Shown: positions 27,371 to 38,735 of the stretch, piece by piece
How positions within the stretch are numbered: the first letter of the stretch is position 1
How the letters are laid out: each line of letters starts with the position of its first letter
Assembly (NCBI RefSeq): GCF_000002985.6
Contig: NC_003283.11
Span: 1,984,001 to 2,048,000 of the forward strand
Reading direction: 5' to 3'
DNA: 64,000 nt
DNA from: Caenorhabditis elegans
Taxonomy: Eukaryota; Nematoda; Chromadorea; Rhabditida; Rhabditidae
Notes under the pieces: model-generated
Told to the model about the DNA's origin: nothing
What the model saw: only the letters and a program-made list of their open reading frames with translations
Database searches by the model: none
Translations under genes and position numbers: made by a program

Positions 27371-28103
27371 TAACTTTTCATTTTTCTCTGGATTTTCTTT
27401 CCCACTTGTCATATTATTTTATTCTACCCCCATCAATCTCCCCCATCTAGTGAAATTTTTCAAGTGTATCCTACCCATCCCGACTGAAATTTATCAAAAT
27501 ACCGTTTGAATGAAATTATAGCATAGATCAACTTTGCATGTACTTGTTTTCACCTTTATCAGAGATAAGTGCATTGATGCATTCATTCACCATATTTTTC
27601 GGTATGTAGGGACTTTTTTTCAGAAATTTTCAAAATCAGAAAAAAATGTAAAAAATTTCACTTCTATTGTACGGAAATTACGACGCAAGCAAGATTAATA
27701 TTTTGATATCAACCACGCTCTAACGGCTAACAAAAATACCCCCCCCCCCCCCCCCCCCATAAAAGTTAGGTTTCGTTAGGCATTATCGGTAGGAATTATA
27801 TTAGATTCCTTATCACAAGGTCCGGTTCTCCGTCACTTAAAGGTGTCTACATTTATTTCTATGAATCTGAAAAGCCAAATATCATAGTGTCAAGTAAATT
27901 GAAAATTTAATTTTGAAAGTTCGCCAAGAATAAAACAACTTTCTACAATTTAAGCAAAAAATTGTGTTCCAACATTGTTGAAGTTCACACATCAAAACTT
28001 GGAAAAAAAACCAAAATTTCCTCAAATTTTGACAATTCTAAAAAATTCGGTATGAGAGCTTTCATACAAAAAAATTTTCAGAATTTTACTCTCTGGCTTC
28101 ACA
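27371..28103. other. Spacer between SNF2 relic and duplication
   Basis: Contains the 20-C homopolymer at 27739-27758. I see no gene. Confidence 0.5.
27739..27758. repeat. Poly-C/poly-G tract, 20 bp
   Basis: An uninterrupted run of 20 C on the plus strand (G20 on minus). Such monoG tracts can form G-quadruplexes and in C. elegans are known deletion hotspots when the helicase DOG-1/FANCJ is missing. Confidence 0.9.
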
Positions 28104-29333
28104 GATGCATATTGCCTCGATCAGTTCTCAAACCCATCCAATCCAGCCGCGCACTACCGTACCACAGGCCCAGAAATTTGGAAGCAAACTCAAGGGAAAG
28201 TGGATATGGTGTGTTTTGGAGTCGGCTCAGGTGGGACGGTTACCGGAGTCGGAAGATATCTTCGTGCTCAAAAGCAAAATATTGGAGTGTACCCTGTGGA
28301 GCCATTCGAGAGCTCGGTGCTGAGTGGATTCCCGAGAGGTCCACATAAGATTCATGGTACGTTTCAGGGGGTTTTTTTTGTAGAAAAATATTGAATTGGA
28401 GATAGTTGATTAGAGGATATAGTCAAGGTACTGTTGTAGAACTGTTGCAATTTTGTCGGAGTACTGTAGGGGTACTGTAGGATTACTATAGTCTCAGAAA
28501 AACATGTATTTGTCGTTTGAAGGTAGTGGGCGTTGGATGAATATTGTCGGTGTACTCTAGGGGTACTGTAGGAATATGTTAGAAGTACTGAAACTTTTTG
28601 GTTTTGTGTTTTGAGTGAATACTGAAGGGGCAATGTATGAGTACTGTAGAATTGTCATAGCTTTAGAAAAAAAATTATTTTAATCTTTGTAGGCTTACTG
28701 TTGTCACGACAACCGCCGGAAACCCTATCGCGGCGGCTGCCGTGAAGTCTATTAACAGCCTCCTCTGGTTTTTGTCGTTCTTTATTATAAAAAGGTTTCC
28801 TTTTATATAAATTTAGAAAATATGGTTTTATTTTCTTTGAAAGTATACTGTAGTAGTTGTGAGGGGGTACTGTATGAGTCGCCTTCATTTCTTACTGTCA
28901 CTGGATTATTTTTAGATTATTTCCTTCATTAAATTCAATTGTAGGAATTGGTGCTGGTCTCATACCAGGGAACGTGGATCGCTCCCTCTTCACAGAAGTC
29001 CTGCGTGTCAAGTCTGAAGATGCTATGAAGATGGCTCGCCGGCTCGCCGACGAGGAAGCGATTCTCGGTGAAATCTCATCTGGAGCAAATGTGGTCGCTG
29101 CCGTCGAGCTGGCATGTCGTCCGGAAAACATTGGAAAATTGATTGTGACCACTGTGAATAGTTTTGCTGAGAGATATTTGTGAGTTTTAGTATTATATAT
29201 TTTTAGTTTCAAAAAATAGACATTTTCCAGCTCCACCGAACTCTACTCAACACTGCTCAGCGAGGTGTCCAAACTGCCAATATCGACAGATGAGCAAGCT
29301 GTGGATATTGCGAAAAAGTACTTGGGACTGTAA
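28104..29333 (+). pseudogene. 5'-truncated cysteine synthase-like copy
   Basis: A near-identical copy of the second half of cysl-4 (21652-22730): [43 protein letters not shown] and IAKKYLGL. It lacks the N-terminal half with the PLP Lys (SVKDR) and the TSGN loop, so it cannot be a working PLP enzyme. No in-frame start codon precedes the phosphate-loop region. One substitution changes GGISSG to GEISSG, and another R to C in ELACRPEN. The fourth-exon intron carries an extra GC-rich insert (28702-28811). I call it a pseudogene, though it may be annotated as a gene. Confidence 0.85.
28702..28811. mobile_element. GC-rich insert unique to cysl copy 2
   Basis: About 110 bp absent at the equivalent place in copy 1 (where GGCTTACTGTAG runs straight into TTTTAGAAAATATGG). 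It begins TGTCACGACAACCGCCGG and is far more GC-rich than its host intron. The TGT start and composition suggest a truncated LTR, but no CA end or clear target duplication is visible. Confidence 0.5.
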
Positions 29334-29417
29334 CTCTTTTCTAGACATTGAAGTAATCACTTTTATTGTTTGGTAATGAAATAAAATCAATAAATGTATG
29401 TACAAAACAATCGATAA

Positions 29418-29860
29418 TCAGACTGTTGTCTCCACGCCGCGGTCTGCATTCTCAGCTCCATTTCTAACAGCAGTTCCGGCATTTTCAACTGCATTCACGC
29501 CTGAAAGCTTTCAATTTTTGTTGATGACTCAACTTTTCTTATAATTATAATACCAGGTTGTCCTATCTGGATAGCAGGTTCCCACGCTTTGCCACCGGCG
29601 TTTTCAGCATTATAAGCTGCAGATCCGTCAGCACGAACAGTCTCTGTACCCAAGTCACGACGGGCTCTTGGTTCATTTCTGTTCTTGGTCAAATCTAGGG
29701 CATGTTTTCATTAGTTAAAATTTTACAGAAGATTAGGGCATTTTTGTCCTAATCAAAAAAAAACATTACCTTCAACATGGTCCGCTTGTTGGCCAGGATA
29801 TCCCCATACCACCGCTAAAATAGCAATGGTAAATAGCAAGGAATTTATTAGAATATTCAT
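29418..29860 (-). CDS. Small secreted protein, RARR-processed VENAG-repeat family
   Basis: Three exons: 29860 to about 29771, about 29694-29554 and about 29511-29418, about 104 residues in one frame. The signal peptide is MNILINSLLFTIAILAVVWG followed by YPGQQADHVE. Exon 2 holds NRNEPRARRDLG, where RARR looks like a furin-type cleavage site. The predicted mature part (about 60 residues) is made of Ala/Asn/Gly/Glu-rich units with the core AENAG or VENAG (GSAAYNAENAGG, GVNAVENAGTAV, NGAENADRG). An amphipathic helix with an 11-residue period is likely. TTTTTATAGATC about 50 bp upstream of the start could be a TATA element. No family is recognised. The role is unknown; a processed secreted peptide is an inference. 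Paralogues lie at 31917-32509 and, broken, at 22815-23036. Confidence 0.78.
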
Positions 29861-31916
29861 AATTGAAATTTAGAAATTTCGAATTATTTTTTGGAACGTT
29901 CCGAACAGCTTTTTATAGATCTGAATTCGGCAACAATGAAACAAAACTACATCATTTTAAGATGTGTTTTTGTGGGATTTAGATGGATTAATAATAACAT
30001 ATGTTGTTATTGTATTAAAAGGTTAATGATGACTAATTTTTGGTGTAACTTTCCAAATATGGGCCCTACCGCAAATTTCATTATTACGGCATTATTGTTG
30101 TAAGTAGAAATACTCTAAAGTTATAGTACTAGACTCTGTGTGATTTCCAGCTTCTGAATTTGTTTAAATATTGTGTTTTCAAATTTATATTATCTGTACA
30201 TGACATAGTATGTAGTACCTATTCACACAAACATCCATAAGGTTCTCAAAAACCGGCTGCAATACCTGTTATAGTGGCAGGTGATCCCAAATACAATGGA
30301 CTTTAAATCTCAATGACTACGCATCTACAAAGCTACAAACTACGGATCGTCAAGCACAGCAATTTTACGGTATAACTACAAAAATTCAAACCCGTGGTGT
30401 TACTTTTTTGAACGATTATACGTTACGTACACGAATTTAACTACCGACTGCAAATTTTGTTCGTAAACTAATTCCGGCTCTGGGTTTTTTTTTGGCATTT
30501 TTTGGAAACTACATTGTTTTTTCCGCAGTTTCTTCAAATCATTTTGTAAAAAACTTGAAAAAAAAACGCAATTTGAAAAGGTTTTATATCCGAGTTCTAA
30601 ATTTAAATGCTCACAAATCCCTCCCAAATAATTAACAAACCCCAATTTGCTCCCTTAATTTTCTCAAAAAAATAACAACTTTTCATACTTTAACGTTAAA
30701 TTCCAGATATACAAATATTTCAACGTCACAAATCAAATCCATTAGCCGGAGTTATTCGTTGTCTGAGAACTGGTTTAACGGATCAAAATTGCTTTATAAG
30801 GGCTCACTTTAATAGTGAGTCAAAATTGTTTGTTTAAAAGTTTTATTCCGGAATTTTTTTTTCAATTTTTAAAACTCACAACTTGATAAATTAGTAGAAA
30901 CATTTTTTACCCGAGTTCGGTTTCTCACTTTTGGTATTGCAGAATTTTTCTAGAAACTTTTTAAAAATTCTTTCTGGACCCCAAATTGTTTTACAGTTTC
31001 TACAGCAAACATAAAGTTTTTTTCTCCATTTCCAGCTAGAGTACAGCCCATTCAGACCAGAAATATGTAGAAGTTCCAAGTATGCTCATTTTCCGCTTAT
31101 TTGCGGTTTAATGTGATCTCTTTTTTTTTTCTTTTTCTGTCATTTTATTCTAATGGGATGAGTGATGCGATTTGAAGAACATTGATCTTTTTGACTTTTG
31201 TTCTAGGATGTGTTTATGTCTACAAAATTAATTTTTAAAATAATGAGAACATTTAAAATTTGTACTTTTTTACAGCTAGGTTCGTGAAGTTCGGGTATAA
31301 ACAATTAGATTTTACTAGATTCTTGCTAAAATTTAAATATTTTTCTACTTAAAAATTTAGAAATATCGCAGAATGCGGACTTTTGTGCTAGTACATTTGT
31401 TTAGATAAAAATGTGATTTTTAAAATATTGAGGAGAATTAAGCTGTAGTATTTGTCTATGCATGTTGGCTCAAAGTTCAAATGTACTTTTTTTTCTTTTT
31501 AGTCCGATATTCAAGTTTTCATAAAACCTAGTTGCCAACATTCAAGAAAATATTCTAAACAATGTGAAGCAAATTTCATATATAAAATTTTCAAAAAATT
31601 GGAGGAATTTTTTAGGTACTTTTGGAGTACTGTAGTTGCGCGGTAGGAAAAGTGTAGGATTACTGTAGTTCTAGGAAATTTGGGTTTTTGTTTTTAGATT
31701 AGATAATGAATTGGGATTTATATGACGATATTGTATTAGTGTAGGCACATTGTAAAAGTAGAATGAAAACTCGATTTTTTACTTTTTTGAAAGTTGGGTA
31801 CTTTTTTGAATTCTTTTCAAAAATGATTTAGAATTAAAATGATTATTTTTATTGTGACATTTAAACCAAATTCGCATCAAAACAAAATTAATAAATTTAT
31901 TTACAAAAATTGGTAA
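29861..31916. other. Intergenic region with duplicated upstream block
   Basis: No gene is visible. A segment at about 31020-31190 matches 33030-33190 closely, described separately. A short GTACTGTAG cluster lies near 31615-31670. Confidence 0.5.
31020..31190. repeat. Conserved non-coding block, pair with 33030-33190
   Basis: Both copies contain CCATTCAGACCAGAAATA-like sequence, GAAGTTCC, ATGCTCATTTTCCG, TTATTTGCGGTTTAATGTG and CTAATGGGATGAGTGATGCG. Each lies upstream of one intact peptide gene (about 1.2 kb and 0.55 kb), so the block belongs to the tandem duplication that made the pair. Confidence 0.75.
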
Positions 31917-32509
31917 TCAGATCGCGGCTTCAACTTCGTGGAATAAGTTCTCAGCGCCATTTTTCACAGAAGCTCCAGCATTTTCAACTGTGTGCACGCC
32001 TGCAATTATACCATTTTACTGTTTGATTTTTCAGTTAAAACCTACCAGAATCTCCTAACTCGCCAGCGGTCTCCCAAGCACTTTTTCCGGCGTTTTCAAC
32101 ACTATTCACTGCAGATTCTCCAGCATTTTCGATATCATTGTCCAGGCCACGGCGAGTTCTAGTTTCATTTCTGGGTGGATGTTCCATAGTCATGTTCTCA
32201 TGAAGATGGGTCAAGTTTAGAGGGCAGCCTGAAAAAATTCGTGGCTTACAATTAAAAGTGTTTGTACTTGTGTATTATTTCCCCTCATTTTTTAAAATTA
32301 ATTAAACTTCCATTTTAATAAAACCGGATGCCCACTTTCCCTTTTTAGGCTTAGAAATAGTTATTTCCTAATCCTAAAAATGGAAATTGTTCAAGTTTAA
32401 AATATTAGAAATTTAAAATTTTACCTTCAAGATGGTCGGTGTGATGCCCAGGATATCCCCAAACTAGCGCGAAAATAACAGTGGTGTATAGCAAGGAGTT
32501 TAGCAACAT
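31917..32509 (-). CDS. Small secreted protein, RTRR-processed VENAG-repeat family
   Basis: Exons: 32509 to about 32425, about 32230-32048 and 31999-31917, about 121 residues in a continuous frame. The signal peptide MLLNSLLYTTVIFALVWG is followed by YPGHHTDHLEG, then a segment with two possible N-glycosylation sites (NLT, NMT) and another at NET. The basic site NETRTRRG precedes a mature region that divides into five 11-residue units: DIENAGESAVN, SVENAGKSAWE, TAGELGDSGVH, TVENAGASVKN and GAENLFHEVEA. An 11-residue period is the hallmark of extended amphipathic helices. CTTTTTATATATCC about 60 bp upstream may be a TATA box. It is a paralogue of the gene at 29418-29860, with matching introns. 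Function is not recognised. Confidence 0.8.
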
Positions 32510-35069
32510 TTTATTTAAGAGTTCAGAAACTTGAAATATTTGGCTTTGAATAGTTCATATAACCTTTTTATATATCCGAATTTAGTAGCAATAAAACAAA
32601 ATGACATCATTTGTTGCATATTTTCATGGGGTTTTAGAGGATTTAGTCTTACCTGATGTTGTTTTTTGGAAAGGGTGTATGGTGATTAATGTTTGATGTA
32701 TTAATTGAGCCTGGTTTTAAATTTAATAGTGATTAAGAATAATAGGCAAAATGATGCCTGCCTTCAAAAAGACCTACGCCTGCCTGCCTTCAAGATAGTC
32801 TGGCGGGCACAATGCTTGATGTATTCATTGAGTTTGGTTTCAAATTTTACAGTAATCAAGAATTATATGCCTTCCGAAATTGTATATAAAACCTATTCAA
32901 GTTGACAGATCTGGATTTTTTCAGGAAGATAATTTTTTAAAATTTTTATTTATAATTTTTCATTGAAACGGGCTATTTGATTCTAAAAAACCCAGCTTCT
33001 GAAAAGAAATTTCGGTTTTCTTTTCCTTATTCCAAGTTAGAATACATCCTATTCAGACCAGAAATAGAAGTTCCGGTTATGCTCATTTTCCGATTATTTG
33101 CGGTTTAATGTGCTCTACATCTACATATTTTTTTTCCGTCATTTTATTCTAATGGGATGAGTGATGCGATTTGGTGAACATTGATGTTTTTTGTATTTTG
33201 TGATAGGATTTTTTCAGAAAACTTTATTTTTTAATAAATTAGGGAGCGTTCAAAATTTATATATTTTTTAACAGTTTAACTTAATTTTTCTAGATTTTTG
33301 CTAAAATTTGAATATTTTTTATCTTAAAAATGTAGGAATATCGCTCTGCCAAATAGCATGAATTTTGAAGCAAAATTCAATAATTTTTAAAAATATATTT
33401 AACATTTTTATGTGCATAAATTTGGGAGATAATTAAAATGCTATTTGTTTCAGAACAATTTGGCGTAAAATTCGGGTTGTAATTGTTTCAAAAAAACCTT
33501 CTGCGAGATAAATTAAAATTTTTGAAAAGAACTCTGGCAAGAAATACATTATTAATTTTTCATTTTATAATTTACTAATGTCCAAATTTTAATTAATTCA
33601 CCTGGACTCAGTCAAAAATTGAAGGATTTAGTTTTCTTGAATGGTACCTAGAACTTTTTTAATTTAACAGTTTTTTCCTTGTTTTTAATTTCCTATTTTC
33701 TTTCCGCCTGACTTTCGACCCTCCAAGGTGTTTTTTACACAAAAATAGCAAAAAACACCCGTCGAATGAGTTATCGGTGTAGAGGCAAAGCTAAATTTCG
33801 AATACATATTCCCATGAAAACAGTGAAAGCAACAAAAAAAACGAGACTTTCTCTGAAATCCCCAAAGATAGACGGAAACGCCAAGAGTTGTCAGTTCGAT
33901 GGGGGGAGGCTGAGCAACTTTGATGAGCACAAACATACATGAAAATGCACAAAATGCTCAAAGGAGGGAAGGAAGCAACACTTCCTCTCGGTCATTTTTA
34001 AACTTGATTAATTGCTTTTTCGCACTTTTTTGAAACATTTTTCGATTCGTATATTTTATTTCATTTTCGTGTTTTTTTTAAACTTACTTTTTTTTTAACT
34101 TTATATGAAAACTTTCCTAATTTTAAAATGTAATTTAAAAACCAAATTGCTGAATTTGCCGAGCACCGCGAAATTTAAAAAAGTGCATTTTCCGAATTTG
34201 CCGATCTCGGTAAATTTTAAAATTCGCCGCGCATACCACAAATTGGTTTTCAAAAAAGTTGGAAGTGTCAAAAATTATCTCATTATTCGGTGTTTGCTCA
34301 GCCTGGCAAATTTGCCGAATTCGCCGAACTCGGCAAACTTTGAGATTTGCCGCACATCCCTGATGAGAACCCGTAAATTTAAAAATTTTGTTATTCAGTC
34401 TTTCAAAATTTTTCTCATTTTTTGCACTATTGTTGATTTTCAGACTATTTTGGCCATTTTGAACCAAAATCCATATTTACGAACAACTTCACCTTCGAAT
34501 TTCCTTTCATTAAAAAATCTGAAAGTCAAAAAAAATCTATTCTCCATTTTCCAGAAAATGTGAATTTTTCATAGGTTCTTTTATTCTTTTTTGCCTTATT
34601 TTCCAAGCTGACTTCTTAATGGTCTTACTGACCAGGAATAACGATTTTTTTCAAATTTCTGTTTATTCAACTAAATATTCGAAAATAAAATTTTTTTCAC
34701 GTTATTTTTTGTGATCTATGATTTTTTTTCCAAATTTAGCTAATAAATATGTTTTTTTCCTTTAAAAAAACTTGTTTTCCTTGTTCCGTTCTATCATTTT
34801 CCCCGCAATTTTCCAACTCAAAACTCACAGCAAACTCATCCTCGATTTTGATCTGAGAGATATAAATTTGATTTATATCCTCCCAAATTTTCATACGAAA
34901 AATGTTCACTCTTCGTTTCTTTGTTCGCGCCTTTTTGGAGCTTTTTTCTTCATTGCCAGACTACTCAATTTTGTGAACTTTATTTCTTACAGAATGTGCT
35001 GATTCATTTTTGGAACAGGAATTTGGCACGGAAATTGGAAAGTTCGAAAAAAAAAAATTGAATCAAGTC
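32510..35069. other. Intergenic, repeats only
   Basis: Holds the second conserved upstream block (33030-33190), CCTGCCTTC repeats near 32755-32805 and a GCCGAATTTGCCG cluster at 34140-34350. A short minus-strand frame at 33685-33936 has no family resemblance and I do not call it. Confidence 0.5.
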
Positions 35070-38000
35070 ATGAGCGATGACGAAGACAGTCTGGATTTTG
35101 ATATCACTATTTCTGGGTCAATGTGAGTTTTTTTTTGACGGGTGGCCGCGGATAGAAAAAGCTAGGCCACCGATTCAATTAATTTTCTTAACATCTGGCA
35201 AAGCAAAGCGGAAAATGTTAGTATGATTCTGAAAATAATTTGTTTAAAAACTCGGCCATTGATTTTTTGAAGTTGTTTTTTTTCCGAAAAAATTCGGATT
35301 TTGACACGTGGCCGCAAATTAGAGAAAGCTCGGCCACCGATTTTTTATAAATAATTTTCTTGCCAAATATCAGATATTTACAAATCTCTTTCATATTATT
35401 TTTGACAATTGTCAACAAATAAATAAAATATTAATTAAGTAGAACACTAGAATTTTGGATTTTTCGGTCACTTCTTAAAATTTTGACACGTGGCCGCGAG
35501 AGAAAAAAATTCGGCCACCGATTTTTTTTTCTTCAAAAATTGGCTTCATGCAGTTGTAAAAGGTTTTTAAAAATATTTTTTACTATTAGTTAAGAAATTG
35601 TTTTTTAAAAATAAATTTATAGACATTTCAACAAATTTCAAAATCATCTTCAAAAACTCGGCCACCAATTATTTCTCAGCCAGCCACATACATTTTTTTT
35701 TGCTGCCAAATTTCTTATACCATTTTTATATCCCAATTTTCGCTCTCAAACTAAAAATTCAGTGAATTCTCCCAGACAGCATTATTTTCAAATTTTATGC
35801 TTGTTTTTTTCAAGGTCTACTGACATTTCCTAAAAATTTATGGTTTGTGCTTTGGTATTTTAATAAAAATCAGTCATCTTGAAAATTATTAATTGCTCAC
35901 TTTATTTTGTCGATTTTAAATTGTTTAGAAAAGTACACAAAATTTGAAATGATTAATGTGGAAAATTATTTGTTAGCTCTGATCCACTCCACTTAAGCTC
36001 AATTCAATCTTCCAAAACCTTGACGCAGACTTTTTTCACAAGTTCAAATTTTTTGTTGCTCCACGAGCCGTACTTAAATTTAATTTGCTGAAAAAACCAA
36101 AGTTCATCATCACCCTAGACATTCATTTCAATTTCGTATAGCACGTCCCCCACCAACTTTTTTCTTTCTTTTTTTTTCTGCTCATTATAATCTTGAACAC
36201 GTGCTTCATGCACACCAGCTAATCCAATATTACCTTTTCTACATTTCTAAGTCGCTGTACTCTGCAACTCTTTTGCTCTCAGGCCACGCCCCCACTTGAA
36301 ATAATGAGATTTCGAAAAACGGCATTTGAGTGAGATTTTTTGGAGGGAAAAAAGTATTATGTACTCTTCAATTAATAACCCAGGAAATTCGTTTCTTTCC
36401 ACAAGGTTTGAATTTTTTCTTGAATTGATTTTTTTTTAAACTACAACACTCCGGTGTGAGTTGGCTCCACCCTGTGGCCGTGTTTTTAAGCTAGCTGAAT
36501 ATTCGCCATATATCGTTTAAAGATCGGAGAAAAGTTGGTGGCCGAGTTTGTATTTTAATTTTTTTTTAATTGGTGGCTTATTTTTTCAGTCTATATGAGC
36601 AGCACGTATTGTTTAAATGTCGGTGGCCGCAAAAAAAATCGGTGGCCTAGTTTTTTAATTTTTGAAAAATTGGTGACCTAGTTTTTATTTTAATTTTTTG
36701 AAAAATTGGTGGCCTAGATTTTTAGTTTATCTGAGCAGCACGTATTGTTTAAATGTCGGTGGCCGCAAAAAAATTGGTGGCCAAGTTTTTTAATTTTTGA
36801 AAAATTGGTGACCGAGGTTTTTAATCTACCTTAAGTTTCACCAATTATTGTTTAGATAATTGGTGAAACTGCAAAAAATTGATGGTCGAGATTTTATCTT
36901 AATTTTTTGAAAAATTGGTGGCCTAGTTTTTAACTCTATCTGAGCCGCACATATTGGTTAAATGTCGATGGCCGCAAAAAAATCGGTGGCCTAGTTTTTA
37001 ATCTATTTGAATTTTCCTCACATATTATTTAAAGGTTGGTGTAAAAAACTTGGTGGCCGGGTTTGTTTTTTTTTTTTTTGAAAATTTGGTGGCCTTTTTG
37101 TTCACATTCTCTCAGCACATATTGTTTAAATATCAGTGGCCGAAAAAAAATCGGTGGCCGAGTTTTTTTAATTTTTGAAAAATTGGTGGCCGGGAATTTT
37201 TTTTATTTTTTGTTACGAACTCGGTCAAGTTTATCAGACAAAACTGTGATGTTATGTTGTTTTTCTAACAAGTTATTTGTATGACGCCACTTCTCTATAA
37301 AATCAGGCGCTGTTTTTGGAGGCCTCACTATGTACCAACTTTCGTATAAGGGTATGGCTTATAGTGTATTTTTTAAAGAAGATGAACAGAAGCAATTAAG
37401 TCAATTTTCATGGAATAGAATTCCACGCGGGTTTTTCTGATTTCTAGATCCTCGGAAACCGATAATTCGATTTGCATTTTTATTCAGTTGTTTTTCGAAT
37501 TAAGTTTCTAAGAACAAAATGTCAAGTGATCAATGAGCATAAATTACAAACCCTCAATTAAGATAATACTTCTCTGAAAAAAATGCAAAAAAAGGAGAAA
37601 AAGTACACTCAAAAGGAGGTAAAAGAGGTGAAGAGGGGGGAGGGGTAATAGAATCTTGTTATTGCATATGGAATGCGTAAGCTTTTTTGTGCTATTTTTG
37701 AGCTCGGCGAGCACATTTTCTCCTCACACTTCTGAATGAGTTCAGCTCGCACAACTAGTCTGGATCGTATTATTTATCAGAGGTTTGAAATTATCCGGTC
37801 TAGGTTTTAGAAAATAAGTTAATTAAGGTTCATAATTTAGAAAAAAATTATAAATAGGTAAATAATACATAATTTTAAAAAAAATTTTAGACCATCCTTT
37901 GGGGATCCATTGACGCCGCCACCGACGATCCGCAAATCATGGTACGTCAAAATGCAGACTCGGTATGTTTTTGTTTTCTCGATTTTTAAAAGGCTGCTAG

Positions 38001-38361
38001 GCCTGCCTCGTGCCTACAAGTGTGCCTACGTAGGCAGGCCAGGCGCATAGGCAGGTCCAGGTTTTTAGTTAATGATGCCTCAAAATAGTTGAAATTGTAT
38101 TAAATGCTATTTTTGAATTTTAAGATTAAAACCCGTTATCATTATTTAAAGGTGCAGAAACTCTCGGGTTCATTTTTTAAGTAGAAAATATAATTCAAAT
38201 ATAATTCTAGATAAGGATTTCAATTACAGGACACATATATTTAAAGGCACATCCTACAAAATTCAAATTTTTCCAGATTGGCGACGCTTGCTGTATTCAT
38301 ATTCGTCTTTACCATTGTCATCTCGATCATTTTGATTCTGGCGAATTGGCACAAAATTTGA
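35070..38361 (+). CDS. Small single-pass membrane protein with alternative first exons
   Basis: Exon 2 (37891-37962) and exon 3 (38277-38361) encode PSFGDPLTPPPTIRKSWYVK, MQTR and a hydrophobic helix (LATLAVFIFVFTIVISIILI) with the short tail LANWHKI. Two upstream exons fit in phase: 35070-35122 (MSDDEDSLDFDITISGS, 69 residues in total) and 37736-37782 (MSSARTTSLDRIIYQ, 67 residues in total). Both end in phase 2 with good GT donors, so alternative promoters are plausible. The C-terminal helix with seven trailing residues fits a tail-anchored or small type II protein, with a proline-rich Ser/Thr cytosolic part. No known family is recognised. The intron between the first exons is filled with GGTGGCCGAG repeats. 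The frame through all junctions supports a real gene. Confidence 0.65.
35140..35530. repeat. GTGGCCGC/CGGCCACCGATT repeat, first cluster
   Basis: Three to four spaced units contain TTTTGACACGTGGCCGC and CTCGGCCACCGATTTTTT, in the intron of the small membrane protein gene. Confidence 0.7.
36530..37200. repeat. TTGGTGGCCGAG tandem repeat, second cluster
   Basis: About ten imperfect units of 40-70 bp are built around GGTGGCCTAGTTTTTAATTT and TTGAAAAATTGGTGGCC. They run inverted relative to the cluster at 35140-35530. Confidence 0.8.
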
Positions 38362-38735
38362 ATTTTTTTCATTTTGTAGTTTTTGTAGGGTTCTCCAATA
38401 ACTGTATCTCATAATCAGGTATCAAATACCGTTTCATTTTGAATATAAAAACTGAATATAATACTTGAATCCTTGGTGTATCATTCACGAAGAAGCCAGG
38501 AAAGGCAGACACGGTCAGGCAGGCATGCATACACATCAGCCTCATTCTCTCGCATTATTTATCATCCATGAGGTATAAAACCTCAAAAATGCCGATCAAA
38601 ATCACAAGACACGACCGGTTAATCCGTTGGCCAACATGGCTAAAACAACAAAATCCGATCGGATTGCGGGTTGAAAAAATTGAAAAAACATCTGACAAAA
38701 GATCGTCACATTTACCATACTTCCGTTGGGAAACT

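Larger units (their letters stand above)
28104..29645. repeat. Segmental duplication, copy 2
   Basis: Partner of 21652-23036, about 5 kb apart centre to centre plus intervening relics. Homology begins abruptly at GATGCATATTGCCTCG, inside a cysl-4 exon, and ends inside exon 2 of the peptide gene. Confidence 0.9.

Noticed and set aside
28104-28394. Functional second cysteine synthase
   Set aside because: The PLP lysine and TSGN loop exons are absent and no in-frame start exists, so catalysis is not possible.
31917-32509. Classical LEA protein
   Set aside because: It shares an 11-residue period, but the VENAG unit, signal peptide and RxRR site do not match LEA group 3 consensus.
33685-33936. 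83-codon minus-strand frame (MFVLIKVAQPPP)
   Set aside because: No domain, no splice context and ordinary composition; insufficient support for a gene.
35140-37200. CRISPR-like array
   Set aside because: The GGTGGCCGAG units are irregular in spacing and length, there are no cas genes and the sequence is eukaryotic.
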